A stretch of DNA of 32,169 nucleotides from CANHEE01 sp043777755 (GCA_043777755.1 JAYWHK010000066.1:1-32169), one strand, 5' to 3'; numbered from the stretch's first letter, positions 13,885 through 22,088 are shown. The notes: generated from the sequence alone by a model not told the origin. A program made the numbers and translations.

Positions 13885-15306
13885 TTATCTTCTAAATTTT
13901 AATCTATCATCATACATTTTAATTGTTGGTATTTGGTATACCATGCGCATTTTTTCTATTTTGTCAATATCTTGTTTTGATTTTGCTTTTACTATTAAAA
14001 GATTAAATACGTATATATCTGGCATCAGGTTAAACTCTTTTAATCGTTCTATTATTTTGACACCTACTTCAAAAGTTCTTATTTTTGCCATTATTATATA
14101 GATAGACTGAATATTAGGGCTTATATTATATTTTTTCAATAAATTTAATGCTTCAAAAACGTTATCCTCTGAGTACAAATAACCACATAATTGATTAATA
14201 AAAAATATTCCTATGTTAAAGTCTTTTTTTAGCCTTGCATAGTTAATAATTTTTTCAAACTCAGCGTAAGAATGTTCCAATTCATTTTCATTAGAATAAA
14301 GAGTATTATAATCAACTACATTTTCAATAATCTCTGTTTCAGTATCTTTAAGACTCATAGATGAATTGTCAATTAACTCTTTCCATCTCCCTACACTTTT
14401 TTCAATATTCTCGTTTTTATTATTTTTATAATACGGCTTAAAAATTATATCTTCTATATTTATTTTTTTATCATTCCAGCCTCTATAATAAGTTGTTGGA
14501 GAGTGTGTTACGATAATCAATTGACAATTTTCATTCAAAGCCCTGATATAACTTATGAGTTCTCTCTGCCATTCCAAATGTAAAGAGATTTCAGGTTCAT
14601 CTAACATGAAAACGCAGGGCTTATTTTCTTGTAATAGCACTTTAAGTAAAATAATAAACATTTGTTTTTCTCCCGAAGATAAATCATAAGGAGAAATTTC
14701 TGTATCTTGTCCTTCTATTTTAAATGAAAAATTATCTTCTAAAAATGATTTTTTTGTTTCACTAAAAATAGAATTAATTTGTTGAATAAATAAGGCTTTT
14801 TTTCCAAAAATAGCATCATATTCCTCTTTCGTAGGCGTTTTTCCTGACTCGTATAATTTTTGAATTTTTTGGAGTAAGTTTTTTTGATAACGAACAAATG
14901 GTTCTCTCAAAGAATTGATTAAATTATCTAAAATACTATTTTGGTGTAAAGCGTTTCCATTAATAGCAACTTCATTTATATTAATATCAAAAGTATTTAG
15001 ATAATCAAAAGTAACATTAGAGGTATTGTCAATAAATTTATTTGTTGACGGCTCAAAAGATGTATTACAATAATACGAATCATCAGAAAACAATATTTTT
15101 GCTTCTTCAATAGCGTGTCTTTCCTTATAATCATGTAAATTTTTAGCAACACTTTCAAACATTCCTTTCACCAATTTCAAAATCGTACTTTTACCAGTAC
15201 CGTTGTTTCCGACCAAAACATTGACATCGTCATTGAGTTCCCAATAAACATCGCCTTTGATTTGCAAAAGGTTTTTTACAAAAATACTTTTAATGTGTAA
15301 TCCCAT
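13885..15306 (-). CDS. AAA ATPase (AriA/OLD-like) with PPR/TPR-like C-terminal repeats
   Basis: A 473-residue cytoplasmic protein. Walker A is GNNGTGKST at 33-41, the signature motif DLSSGEKQMF at 208-217, Walker B VFMLDEPEISLHLEW at 232-246, and the switch His is in IVTHSP (His268), so residues 1-290 form a complete SMC/OLD-type ATPase. The region from about 345 is different: helix pairs recur with a 32-residue period (395-426 beginning ISPN, 427-458 beginning LMPD, and a partial unit from 459). Units carry [IL]-x-P-[ND]-I, L-I-x-K-A and K-I-I-E-x-[LM]-K, strongly reminiscent of pentatricopeptide repeats, which are rare in bacteria. The DUF4435 gene follows at 2 nt. Defence by a PARIS-like mechanism is inferred; the tail could sense RNA or a protein. 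Confidence 0.82.
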   Translation of the reverse strand: MGLHIKSIFVKNLLQIKGDVYWELNDDVNVLVGNNGTGKSTILKLVKGMFESVAKNLHDYKERHAIEEAKILFSDDSYYCNTSFEPSTNKFIDNTSNVTFDYLNTFDININEVAINGNALHQNSILDNLINSLREPFVRYQKNLLQKIQKLYESGKTPTKEEYDAIFGKKALFIQQINSIFSETKKSFLEDNFSFKIEGQDTEISPYDLSSGEKQMFIILLKVLLQENKPCVFMLDEPEISLHLEWQRELISYIRALNENCQLIIVTHSPTTYYRGWNDKKINIEDIIFKPYYKNNKNENIEKSVGRWKELIDNSSMSLKDTETEIIENVVDYNTLYSNENELEHSYAEFEKIINYARLKKDFNIGIFFINQLCGYLYSEDNVFEALNLLKKYNISPNIQSIYIIMAKIRTFEVGVKIIERLKEFNLMPDIYVFNLLIVKAKSKQDIDKIEKMRMVYQIPTIKMYDDRLKFRR

Positions 15307-15329
15307 TTTTTAATCTTGCTTTTAAAAGG

Positions 15330-15337
15330 CAAATGTA
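15330..15337 (-). promoter_or_regulatory. Probable -7 element of the ATPase-DUF4435 operon
   Basis: Minus-strand TACATTTG lies about 24 nt before the ATG of the ATPase gene. No good -33 element is seen. Confidence 0.45.
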
Positions 15338-15384
15338 GTTTTTTTTTATACTAAAAAAAAGAAATTTGTTTTTTTATCGGAATA

Positions 15385-15426
15385 AAATAATGTAGAAAAA
15401 AGGTGTACCTTTTTTCTACATTATTT
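15385..15426 (-). terminator. Perfect terminator hairpin at the end of the LptF/G gene
   Basis: A perfect 20-bp inverted repeat (15385-15404 with 15407-15426) with a 2-nt loop. It overlaps the stop codon of the permease gene and separates it from the ATPase-DUF4435 operon on the same strand. Confidence 0.75.
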
Positions 15427-16510
15427 ACTGTTGCGCATTTTTTACCAAATAAATACAAAGCGTTCCGAAAAGAATATTTGGAATCCAAACTCCTAAGAGC
15501 GCAGGCATATCGTTGGAGTTAGCAAAAGTAGCAGAGAATTTTGAAATAAATGCAAATATTGCGCCCAGTCCTATACCTGAGGCAAGTTGTAAGCCGATGC
15601 CACCTCGGACTTTTCTTCCAGCAATTGCCAATCCTAAAATGGTCAAAATAATAATGGTAAAAGGTTCGGCAGTTCGACGATGTAGCTCTATTTCTAAATT
15701 TTTTGGATTAAAAGCTCCTCGTTTTTTTTCATTGTTGATGTTTGCCAATAACTCAAAGGTTGTCATTCTATCTTTTTGATCAGCGAAAAAAGTAAAATCT
15801 TCTGGAAGAATGTTCAGTGTCGTATCTTTTGCTTCTCGACGAACAAAAAGGGTTTCTTTCATGCCTTCAAAAGAACGAATTTTGGTGTTTTGTAACTCCC
15901 AACGATTTGGTAATCCTTTCCATTGCGCAACCTCCGCTTCGAGAATCGCTTTAACTTCGCCGTCTTTGATGGTTTCGATACGCAAATCTCTCATCATACT
16001 ATCCGAAGGTCTGTAAAATTTCACGTAGGCTTTTTGGTCATTCCCTATAAAAAGGTGTACATTTTCTTTTTTTCCTTTATCGTTACTTTTATAAATATAT
16101 TTTCTTTCAAAATCGCTTTTTTTCTTAGCTCCATTAGGAATAACATAATGATTCATCAATAAAGACAATGCTGTAATGATGCCTGCGGCAACAAGATAAG
16201 GGCGCAAAATGCGACGAAACGAAGCACCCGCATTCAAAATAGAAATCATTTCGGAATCTTCCGCTAAACGAGAAGTGAAAAAAATAACCGCAATCAAGGC
16301 ATAAATAGGAAACAACAAACCATTGATAAAAAGTATAAAATTTATCGTATAATCAAAAATGATTTGGTATTTCGTACAAGGTTGCTTGATGTAATCGTCT
16401 ATTTTTTCGCTAAAATCTATGACAGATGAAATGGCGGAAAAAATCAGTACTACAAAAAAAAATGTACTGAGGTATTTTTTTATAATGTACCTATCTAAGA
16501 GTTTGAGCAT
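15425..16510 (-). CDS. LptF/LptG-family (YjgP/YjgQ) permease
   Basis: A 361-residue inner-membrane protein of the usual LptF/LptG length. Hydrophobic segments at about 15-35, 55-80 and 100-122 are followed by a large soluble periplasmic region (about 125-270, beta-jellyroll in the family) and three more hydrophobic segments from about 277 to the end. MLKLLDRYIIKKYLSTFF and MISILNAGASFRRILRP are family signatures; the latter is the coupling-helix region touching the LptB ATPase. LptB2FG extracts lipopolysaccharide from the inner membrane and starts its transport to the outer membrane. I cannot say whether this copy is LptF or LptG. It is preceded by the M1 peptidase gene on the same strand, with a terminator between. 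Confidence 0.92.
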   Translation of the reverse strand: MLKLLDRYIIKKYLSTFFFVVLIFSAISSVIDFSEKIDDYIKQPCTKYQIIFDYTINFILFINGLLFPIYALIAVIFFTSRLAEDSEMISILNAGASFRRILRPYLVAAGIITALSLLMNHYVIPNGAKKKSDFERKYIYKSNDKGKKENVHLFIGNDQKAYVKFYRPSDSMMRDLRIETIKDGEVKAILEAEVAQWKGLPNRWELQNTKIRSFEGMKETLFVRREAKDTTLNILPEDFTFFADQKDRMTTFELLANINNEKKRGAFNPKNLEIELHRRTAEPFTIIILTILGLAIAGRKVRGGIGLQLASGIGLGAIFAFISKFSATFANSNDMPALLGVWIPNILFGTLCIYLVKNAQQ

Positions 16511-16552
16511 AAATACTTTTTAAATAAATGTAAAAGTCAAAATTATAAATAT

Positions 16553-16598
16553 AAAATGTAAAAGTAAATCCCAGTGCTGAAATTTACTTTTACATTTT
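16553..16598 (-). terminator. Hairpin after the M1 peptidase gene
   Basis: A perfect 17-bp inverted repeat (16553-16569 with 16582-16598) lies between the M1 gene and the permease gene. It is A/T-rich without a clean T-run on the minus strand, so it may be a weak terminator. Confidence 0.5.
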
Positions 16599-16625
16599 GA
16601 CTTTATCATTTATATTTTGACTTTT

Positions 16626-19229
16626 TTAGAAACTTTCGTACACTGTTTTAAGTTGTTTGTTGGTTTCTTTTGAAATAATATCAGCCAATATTTTGGTCAA
16701 TTCGCTTACTTTTGCAGTATTATTAAAAGATTTGTAGCCAGTTTGCATTTCTTTGAGTGCTTTTGCAGCACCGTAACGACGCCAAGGCGTTGTTCCTTGG
16801 TCTAATGCAATGCCATTGAATTTTTCAATCACCTTGATTTGATTGGCATCGTCTAAGCCCATTGCCAATTGTGCATACGTTCCCATGAAAGGAATCGCTT
16901 CATAACCATTGATTTTTGTCAAACGTTTTTCAAAGAAAGGCAAGTATTCCGCTTTTGGATTTTCAGCATAAATGTTAGCCAAAGCACCAGAAATACTTGG
17001 ATTTTCTTCGTTCTCCATTTTTTTGATGTAAGTCAAAGCCTGTTCTTTGTCCAACAAATAAAGCGATTGCAAAGCATCAGAAATCACTGGATAAGCCTGT
17101 TCTTTGTCTAAAATCTCTTTTGCAACAGCGGCATATTTTTTATCAGCGGTTTGTGCCAAACGGGCCATTGCAGCACCACGAACCTCTGAATGTTTGTCGC
17201 TTACAGCCATTTTTTCGATTTGTGCAGCCACTTCTGGTTTTGTAACGTCCACCAAATTCACGGCAATACCACGAACACTTTGATGATTGTCTTTTAATGC
17301 CAATTCAAAAGAAGTTTTTGCTTCTTGCGAATCCGTGAACATATTTCCCAAACCTTCCATTGCTTCTTGTCTATCCAAAAACTGTGTTGCATTGGCAAAT
17401 TGAAATGCCAATTCTTCCGCTGTTTTTTCGTAAGTGGCTTCCCAAGGCATTACTCTTTCTGCATCGACATTGACTAATTTTGGTGCTTTTGCAACGTTAA
17501 AAACAAAAGTTTCTTTGCGTTTTTTTGTCGTAATATTAAAACGTTGTTTTTCACCAACGCCCGTATAAACATCAATCGCAATTGGCAATTGATAAACTGT
17601 CGTATTGTTGCTTGGGCTTTGAATCTGCGCAATTGTTACAGACAATTTTCCTGTAACGGCATCGTAATTTTTTGAAATGGTCACTTCTGGGTGTCCAGCG
17701 GTATAAAACCATTGGTTGAAAAACCAATTTAAATCTTTTCCACTTGTTTTTTCAAAAGCCATGCGCAAGTTATGACCTTCAACAGCAGTGAACGCATGGG
17801 CTTTCAAATAATCGCCCAAAGCTGTAAAAAAGGCATCGTCACCAATGTAATTGCGTAGTAAATGTAGAATTAAACCACCTTTATTGTAGCTGTGCGCATC
17901 AAACATATCCTCACGACTTTCGTAATTAAAATCAATCAAAGAATGGCGGCTGTTTTTTGCTTGTCCCAAATAACCTTGTAATTCAGAAAGACGGTGTGCA
18001 TCAGCTGCGTCACGACCATATTTATGCTCTAACCAAAGGTACTCTGAATAGTTTGCAAAACCTTCATTGAGTGTCAAGTTTGACCAACTTTCGGTCGTAA
18101 CGTAATCACCAAACCAATGGTGAAACATTTCGTGCGCTACAACAGATTCGTTGGTTTCTACATCAATCAACTCACGAGCGTGTTGTTGCATATATTCTCC
18201 AAAAATAACAGCAGTTGTATTTTCCATCGCACCCGATACATAATCACGAGTGATGATTTGCGCATATTTTTGCCAAGGATATTTTACACCTAATTTGTTA
18301 GAAAAAAATGTTAATAACTCTGGTGTATAAGGAAAAATTGCTTTTGCATCTTTTTCGTAAGGAGCTTCTACATAGTAAGAAAGTTCAATATTCTCCCATT
18401 TTTCTTTGACAACAGCATATTCACCAACAGCAATCATAATCAAATAAGGTGCGTGAGGCATATCCATTTTCCACTGGTCGGTGCGTGTTCCATCGCTATT
18501 TTTTACAGAAGAAACCATCAAACCATTAGAAAGTGTTTTGTATTTGTCTTCTACGGTCAGCGTGATTTCGTTGGTCGCACGCTCATTAGGGCTGTCTATT
18601 GTAGGAAACCAACAAGAGTTTGATTGCGTTTCGCCTTGTGTCCAAATCTGAGAAGGCTTGTCCGCTTCTTCGCCTTTTGGATTGATAAAATAAAGACCTT
18701 TGTCAGAATTAATCGCTGCCGAACCACCAATATTGCTGCGTTCTTCTGGTTTTGCAACATAATCAATGACAATACTGTACTCTTCGGTGCGAGCGTAAGT
18801 TCTATCCAATTGAATGGTCACTTGCTCATTGTTATAGGTATATTTTAGAGGCGTATTTTTGCCATTCAACGTAATAGTGTTGAAATCAAAATTTTTCGCA
18901 TCTAACACCAACTCATTTGTTGCATAAAAATAAGGTTTGAAGTTCAACGTTGCTTTGCCCAATACACGTTGTTTTGCCCAGTCAAATTTCAACTCTAATT
19001 TGGTATGGAGCAAATCGTTTTTGCGTTCTTCGCTGGCACGGTAACGGGGAACTTCCGTATCATCAGGAATATTCGTTGGTGCGGGAGCTGTAATATTGAC
19101 ATCGTCAAGGACAACTTCTGGAATGTTTTCAACAGGTGCAAGTTTGCTATCCGCTGTTTTTTTTGCCGTATTACAAGCAGCAGAAATCAAAAATACGACC
19201 AAGGTAAAGAGAATGAAATGTTTTTTCAT
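16626..19229 (-). CDS. M1-family aminopeptidase, lipoprotein
   Basis: An 867-residue zinc aminopeptidase. I choose the ATG at 19229, since MKKHFILFTLVVFLISAAC is a lipoprotein signal with lipobox SAAC, and the predicted transcript start lies downstream of the earlier in-frame ATG (19265). The M1 N-domain (about 60-270) is followed by the substrate-binding GAMEN motif near 330 and the zinc site HEMFHHW (His366, Glu367, His370) with Glu389 in LNEGFANY, giving HExxH-x18-E. The transition-state Tyr is in the SYNKGG segment. The last 250 residues are helical, HEAT-like. It trims N-terminal residues from peptides, probably at the periplasmic face of a membrane. It is flanked by terminators and is a single gene. 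Confidence 0.94.
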   Translation of the reverse strand: MKKHFILFTLVVFLISAACNTAKKTADSKLAPVENIPEVVLDDVNITAPAPTNIPDDTEVPRYRASEERKNDLLHTKLELKFDWAKQRVLGKATLNFKPYFYATNELVLDAKNFDFNTITLNGKNTPLKYTYNNEQVTIQLDRTYARTEEYSIVIDYVAKPEERSNIGGSAAINSDKGLYFINPKGEEADKPSQIWTQGETQSNSCWFPTIDSPNERATNEITLTVEDKYKTLSNGLMVSSVKNSDGTRTDQWKMDMPHAPYLIMIAVGEYAVVKEKWENIELSYYVEAPYEKDAKAIFPYTPELLTFFSNKLGVKYPWQKYAQIITRDYVSGAMENTTAVIFGEYMQQHARELIDVETNESVVAHEMFHHWFGDYVTTESWSNLTLNEGFANYSEYLWLEHKYGRDAADAHRLSELQGYLGQAKNSRHSLIDFNYESREDMFDAHSYNKGGLILHLLRNYIGDDAFFTALGDYLKAHAFTAVEGHNLRMAFEKTSGKDLNWFFNQWFYTAGHPEVTISKNYDAVTGKLSVTIAQIQSPSNNTTVYQLPIAIDVYTGVGEKQRFNITTKKRKETFVFNVAKAPKLVNVDAERVMPWEATYEKTAEELAFQFANATQFLDRQEAMEGLGNMFTDSQEAKTSFELALKDNHQSVRGIAVNLVDVTKPEVAAQIEKMAVSDKHSEVRGAAMARLAQTADKKYAAVAKEILDKEQAYPVISDALQSLYLLDKEQALTYIKKMENEENPSISGALANIYAENPKAEYLPFFEKRLTKINGYEAIPFMGTYAQLAMGLDDANQIKVIEKFNGIALDQGTTPWRRYGAAKALKEMQTGYKSFNNTAKVSELTKILADIISKETNKQLKTVYESF

Positions 19230-19262
19230 TGTATGAATATTAGTATTAATAAAAATTTTAGG

Positions 19263-19270
19263 CAAAAATA
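19263..19270 (-). promoter_or_regulatory. Probable -7 element of the M1 peptidase gene
   Basis: Minus-strand TATTTTTG lies about 34 nt before the ATG at 19229. It predicts a start near 19256 and therefore argues against the longer frame starting at 19265. Confidence 0.5.
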
Positions 19271-19307
19271 ATACGTTGTTTCTATAAAACTACTTTTAGA
19301 ACGGAAT

Positions 19308-19351
19308 AAAAAACTTCTCATTGGATTTTTTAGCCCAATGAGAAGTTTTTT
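19308..19351 (-). terminator. Terminator of the M23 peptidase gene
   Basis: A perfect 17-bp inverted repeat (19308-19324 with 19335-19351) with A/T tracts on both sides, 18 nt beyond the stop of the M23 gene. Confidence 0.85.
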
Positions 19352-19369
19352 TAATTTTTTATTAACTAT

Positions 19370-21166
19370 TTATCTAATAAAACGTTTTCTAAATTCACTT
19401 CGATTGCCACATTTGTCTTCGGCTTCGATGACCAACTCGTGTTCTCCGCTTGCAATTCTATTGTCAAAATAATAATTGAAAATAGGTGACTTAGAATCAT
19501 GTTCTAATAAAATCCATTGCCCATCAATTGTAGCTCGCCATTTTAATCCTTTTCTACCTAACTTTACATTGTCGCTGATACGAAAACTCAAACGGCTTTC
19601 ATTTTGCATATTTTCACTAAAACGAACAGATTTGATGGCTGGCGGCATAGTGTCTGTTGCTATAAAATATGTACCAAAAGCATCATTTTTTCCACTTAAA
19701 AAATCACCTTGCCAATCGTTGCCGCAAAACAATAAATCGCCATCGTTTTCTCTAAAAGCGATGAAATTTTTGCCTGAAAGAGAATCAGGAATTGGGCGAT
19801 TCGGACGAATTTTTATTTCAAAAGCACTGTGAAGAGGCGTTGTCGCTTGATGAACTTTGTACAAAGGAGAAAACGCAAGCGGTGTTTTCAATTCTGTTTG
19901 TCCCAAAGTCAAATAGAAAGATTCGTACAAACAACCCGATGGGAAATAAGCCGAAAAATCACCATTTTGATAACTATTGCTACTGCTATAATCCAAAAAC
20001 TGTCCGTTGGTATTTGACGAAGCATTTGCTTGTTTTTCACTTCTTTTTACATAAAAAGTAAGCGTATCAGGATTCAAATTGGCATCTTTTGCGACAATCA
20101 TCACTTCGCTAATTTCGTTGGAATATGCTCGAATAACGCCGTCATTGAGCAAGGAATTGTACAATGAAAGTTGATTCCCTGGCAAACGGTAGCAACGATT
20201 AAAATAACCGCCACCCGAATTTTTTTCCTTATAATCAATGTGCGCATTGATGTAGCGGGACTCGCTAAAATCAAATTTTTCTACATTAAAATTATAAATC
20301 AAATTTTCATTTTGAAAAAGAGAAAGTTCGTAAATGCCATTTGTATTGTCCGACCAATTGGCTGTATCGTAGGTTTTTATACCAAAAGCAACGTAATCTG
20401 AGTTCACTTCTACCGTATCTCCTTCGAGTGTATAAGGCGAATCCGCAGGCGGAGGCGTATAAATGGTTTTGTATTTTACTTTTTTGCCTTTTTTTACCTT
20501 TACTTTTTTTCGAGTTCCTTGCGCACGAAGGTTAATTTCTTTTGACGCTATGGTTTGGTGGTTTTCATTCAAATCATAAATTTTTAATTCATAAAATTTA
20601 GGACTTTTATCATCGGGAACATTAAAACCAAAAAGCAATGGATTCAGAGTCTTATCACTTGCAGTTTCTCTAATTTCAAAATGCAAGTGCATTCCTTGCG
20701 AGCCGCCTGTATTGCCCATAACACCAATTTGTTGTCCTTTATGGTAGAAAAAATCACCATGTTTTGGAAAAATATTGATTTCAAAACTTTCATTGGCATA
20801 TTGATTTGACTTGACATACTCGTTCAAATCAGGCATAAAATCATCTAAATGTGCATAAACACTTGTAAAACCATTGGCATGAGTAATATAAACTACTTTT
20901 CCGTAACCATACGCAGACACTTGCACACGGGAAACATAACCATCTGCCGCCGCCAAAATGGGTTCGCCAACACCGCTGCGCTCAGGGCGAATATCCAAAC
21001 CTCCATGAAAATGATTGGGGCGAAGCTCCCCAAATGTTCCTGTAATCTCTAAACTGTGATTGACGGGCGACCCAAAAAAATCTTTGGGGTAATCGTGTTC
21101 TTCTACCATAAAAGATGGCAAAAACGAACAAAAACTAAGCAAGCCAATCAAATAAATTAACTTCAT
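19370..21166 (-). CDS. Secreted M23 (LytM-type) metallopeptidase
   Basis: A 598-residue exported protein. Residues 1-20 are a signal peptide. The M23 domain spans about 30-180: NHFHGGLDIRP gives the zinc ligands His54 and Asp58 (HxGxD), VYAHLDDF has His106, and MHLHFEIRE has His160 and His162, so all catalytic residues are in place. Residues 180-598 are a long beta-rich tail without a motif I recognise. M23 enzymes cut peptidoglycan peptide cross-links, so periplasmic wall remodelling is the likely role. The promoter (21263-21270) lies within the relic of another gene's 5' end, which gives a leader of about 90 nt. The tail is far longer than in minimal LytM proteins and may bind wall or envelope partners. 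Confidence 0.92.
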   Translation of the reverse strand: MKLIYLIGLLSFCSFLPSFMVEEHDYPKDFFGSPVNHSLEITGTFGELRPNHFHGGLDIRPERSGVGEPILAAADGYVSRVQVSAYGYGKVVYITHANGFTSVYAHLDDFMPDLNEYVKSNQYANESFEINIFPKHGDFFYHKGQQIGVMGNTGGSQGMHLHFEIRETASDKTLNPLLFGFNVPDDKSPKFYELKIYDLNENHQTIASKEINLRAQGTRKKVKVKKGKKVKYKTIYTPPPADSPYTLEGDTVEVNSDYVAFGIKTYDTANWSDNTNGIYELSLFQNENLIYNFNVEKFDFSESRYINAHIDYKEKNSGGGYFNRCYRLPGNQLSLYNSLLNDGVIRAYSNEISEVMIVAKDANLNPDTLTFYVKRSEKQANASSNTNGQFLDYSSSNSYQNGDFSAYFPSGCLYESFYLTLGQTELKTPLAFSPLYKVHQATTPLHSAFEIKIRPNRPIPDSLSGKNFIAFRENDGDLLFCGNDWQGDFLSGKNDAFGTYFIATDTMPPAIKSVRFSENMQNESRLSFRISDNVKLGRKGLKWRATIDGQWILLEHDSKSPIFNYYFDNRIASGEHELVIEAEDKCGNRSEFRKRFIR

Positions 21167-21205
21167 AAAAATGATTTAAAGAATAAGTCCTAAGTCTGTA
21201 AGTTC

Positions 21206-21270
21206 AAACCTATTGAGCTTTGGATTTTAATGCTTTTTTTGCAATTGTGTATAATTTTTATGCAAAAATA
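21206..21270 (-). pseudogene. Relic of the 5' end of a paralogue of the gene at 22089-22511
   Basis: Read on the minus strand, this segment matches the promoter, leader and first codons of the gene starting at 22511. The intact gene begins M-A-K-K-A-S-K-S-K-P-K-A-Q; here the same stretch reads (ATT)-A-K-K-A-L-K-S-K-A-Q-stop, with the ATG changed to ATT, a 6-nt deletion and an early stop. Homology ends near 21206, just before the M23 gene. It is a truncated duplicate. Confidence 0.65.
21263..21270 (-). promoter_or_regulatory. -7 element now probably serving the M23 gene
   Basis: Minus-strand TATTTTTG in the same context as the -7 element at 22529-22536 upstream of the small unknown gene. It is the only good candidate before the M23 start. 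Confidence 0.45.
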
Positions 21271-21276
21271 AAAAGA

Positions 21277-21310
21277 AAAAACCACATTCTACGCTTAGAA
21301 TGTGGTTTTT
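21277..21310. terminator. Terminator-like hairpin between divergent genes
   Basis: A perfect 15-bp inverted repeat (21277-21291 with 21296-21310, 4-nt loop), with a T-run on the minus strand side. Its position between the divergent M23 and uma2 promoters leaves no obvious gene to terminate; it may be left over from a lost gene or act as an operator. Confidence 0.6.
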
Positions 21311-21320
21311 GAAAAAATAG

Positions 21321-21351
21321 TTGATTTAATCAGGATAAAAACTTATCTTTG
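21321..21351 (+). promoter_or_regulatory. Promoter of uma2
   Basis: TTG (21321-21323), a 20-nt spacer and TATCTTTG (21344-21351) precede the ATG at 21375 by 23 nt, giving a very short leader. Confidence 0.7.
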
Positions 21352-21374
21352 CTTTAAATTTAAAAATTTATATC

Positions 21375-21968
21375 ATGGGTGCAACAGCATTAGCTTCTCC
21401 TCCTTCATCACAAGCTCTTTTATATAGTGTAAAAGAATATTTGAAATTGGAACGTCGAACAGGCGAACGCCATGAGTTTGTCAATGGAAAAATCATAAAA
21501 ATGGCAGGAGGTTCAATCAAACACAATCTTTTAACGGTCAATATCATTCACGAGTTAAAAAATAATTTAGATGAATTGGATAATATGTATGTATTTGGTA
21601 GCGACCAAAAAGTATATCTACCAGAATTTAATGTTTATGTCTATCCTGATGCCGTCGTGATATGTGGAACGCCTATTGTTTCGGATAAAGATAGTCAAGC
21701 CATTACGAATCCCTTAGTCATTATAGAAGTTTTATCTCCTTCCACTCAGGAATACGATAAAATCGAAAAATTTAACGATTATCGTACCCTTCCTTCTTTC
21801 AAAGAGTATGTTCTAATTAGTCAAGATAAAGCAAAAGTAACTACTTATTTCCGAGAAGAAAATGGCACTTGGGCTATTAACGATTTTAGAAATATAGAAG
21901 ATAATGTGTTTTTAAAATCGTTGAATATTAGTGTATTAATGTCGAGAATTTATAAAAGAGTATTATAA
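21375..21968 (+). CDS. Uma2-family (DUF820) PD-(D/E)xK nuclease-fold protein
   Basis: A 197-residue cytoplasmic protein of normal Uma2 length. The fold signature is complete: Glu34 in RHEFVNGKII, Asp92 in YPDAVVI, Glu118 in VIIEVLSPSTQEYD, then Lys132 in the DKIEKFNDYRTLPSFKEYVLI block. The family is abundant in cyanobacteria and Bacteroidota, often in many copies per genome and linked to mobile DNA. A nuclease activity is assumed from the fold; the biological role is not established. The gene has its own promoter (21321-21351). The stop codon lies inside a perfect 46-nt palindrome, suggesting insertion of a repeat at the gene's end. Confidence 0.9.
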   Translation: MGATALASPPSSQALLYSVKEYLKLERRTGERHEFVNGKIIKMAGGSIKHNLLTVNIIHELKNNLDELDNMYVFGSDQKVYLPEFNVYVYPDAVVICGTPIVSDKDSQAITNPLVIIEVLSPSTQEYDKIEKFNDYRTLPSFKEYVLISQDKAKVTTYFREENGTWAINDFRNIEDNVFLKSLNISVLMSRIYKRVL

Positions 21969-22006
21969 AGGTAGCACGAGCTTTAGCTCGTGCTACCTTT
22001 ATAATA
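21961..22006. repeat. Perfect 46-nt palindrome over the uma2 stop codon
   Basis: Arms of 22 bp (21961-21982 and 21985-22006) with a 2-nt loop; the core reads GCACGAGC-TTTA-GCTCGTGC. The stop codon of uma2 (21966-21968) lies in the left arm. The layout resembles the GCGAC-TTTA-GTCGC core of the inner arms at 7997-8072. It may work as a terminator as well. Confidence 0.85.
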
Positions 22007-22083
22007 AACACCTTCTGTTCCACCTCAAGACCTTTAACTGTCACACTCTGTCCACCAGCCTTTGGGAAATTTGGGCGTGTTTA
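22007..22083 (-). pseudogene. Relic of the C-terminus of a GH65-family gene
   Basis: The plus-strand text at 22005-22083 is about 80% identical to the 3' end of the GH65 gene (near 27267-27340). On the minus strand it reads N-T-P-K-F-P-K-G-W in one frame and S-V-T-V-K-G-L-E-V-E-Q-K-V-F in another, matching T-P-K-L-P-K-G-W and S-V-T-V-K-G-V-G-V-E-K-K-V-F of the intact gene. A 4-nt insertion breaks the frame. Only the last 25 or so codons remain. Confidence 0.75.
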
Positions 22084-22088
22084 TAATA

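Noticed and set aside
19230..19265. Upstream in-frame start of the M1 peptidase
   Set aside because: It would put 12 polar residues before a perfect lipoprotein signal and lies before the predicted transcript start.
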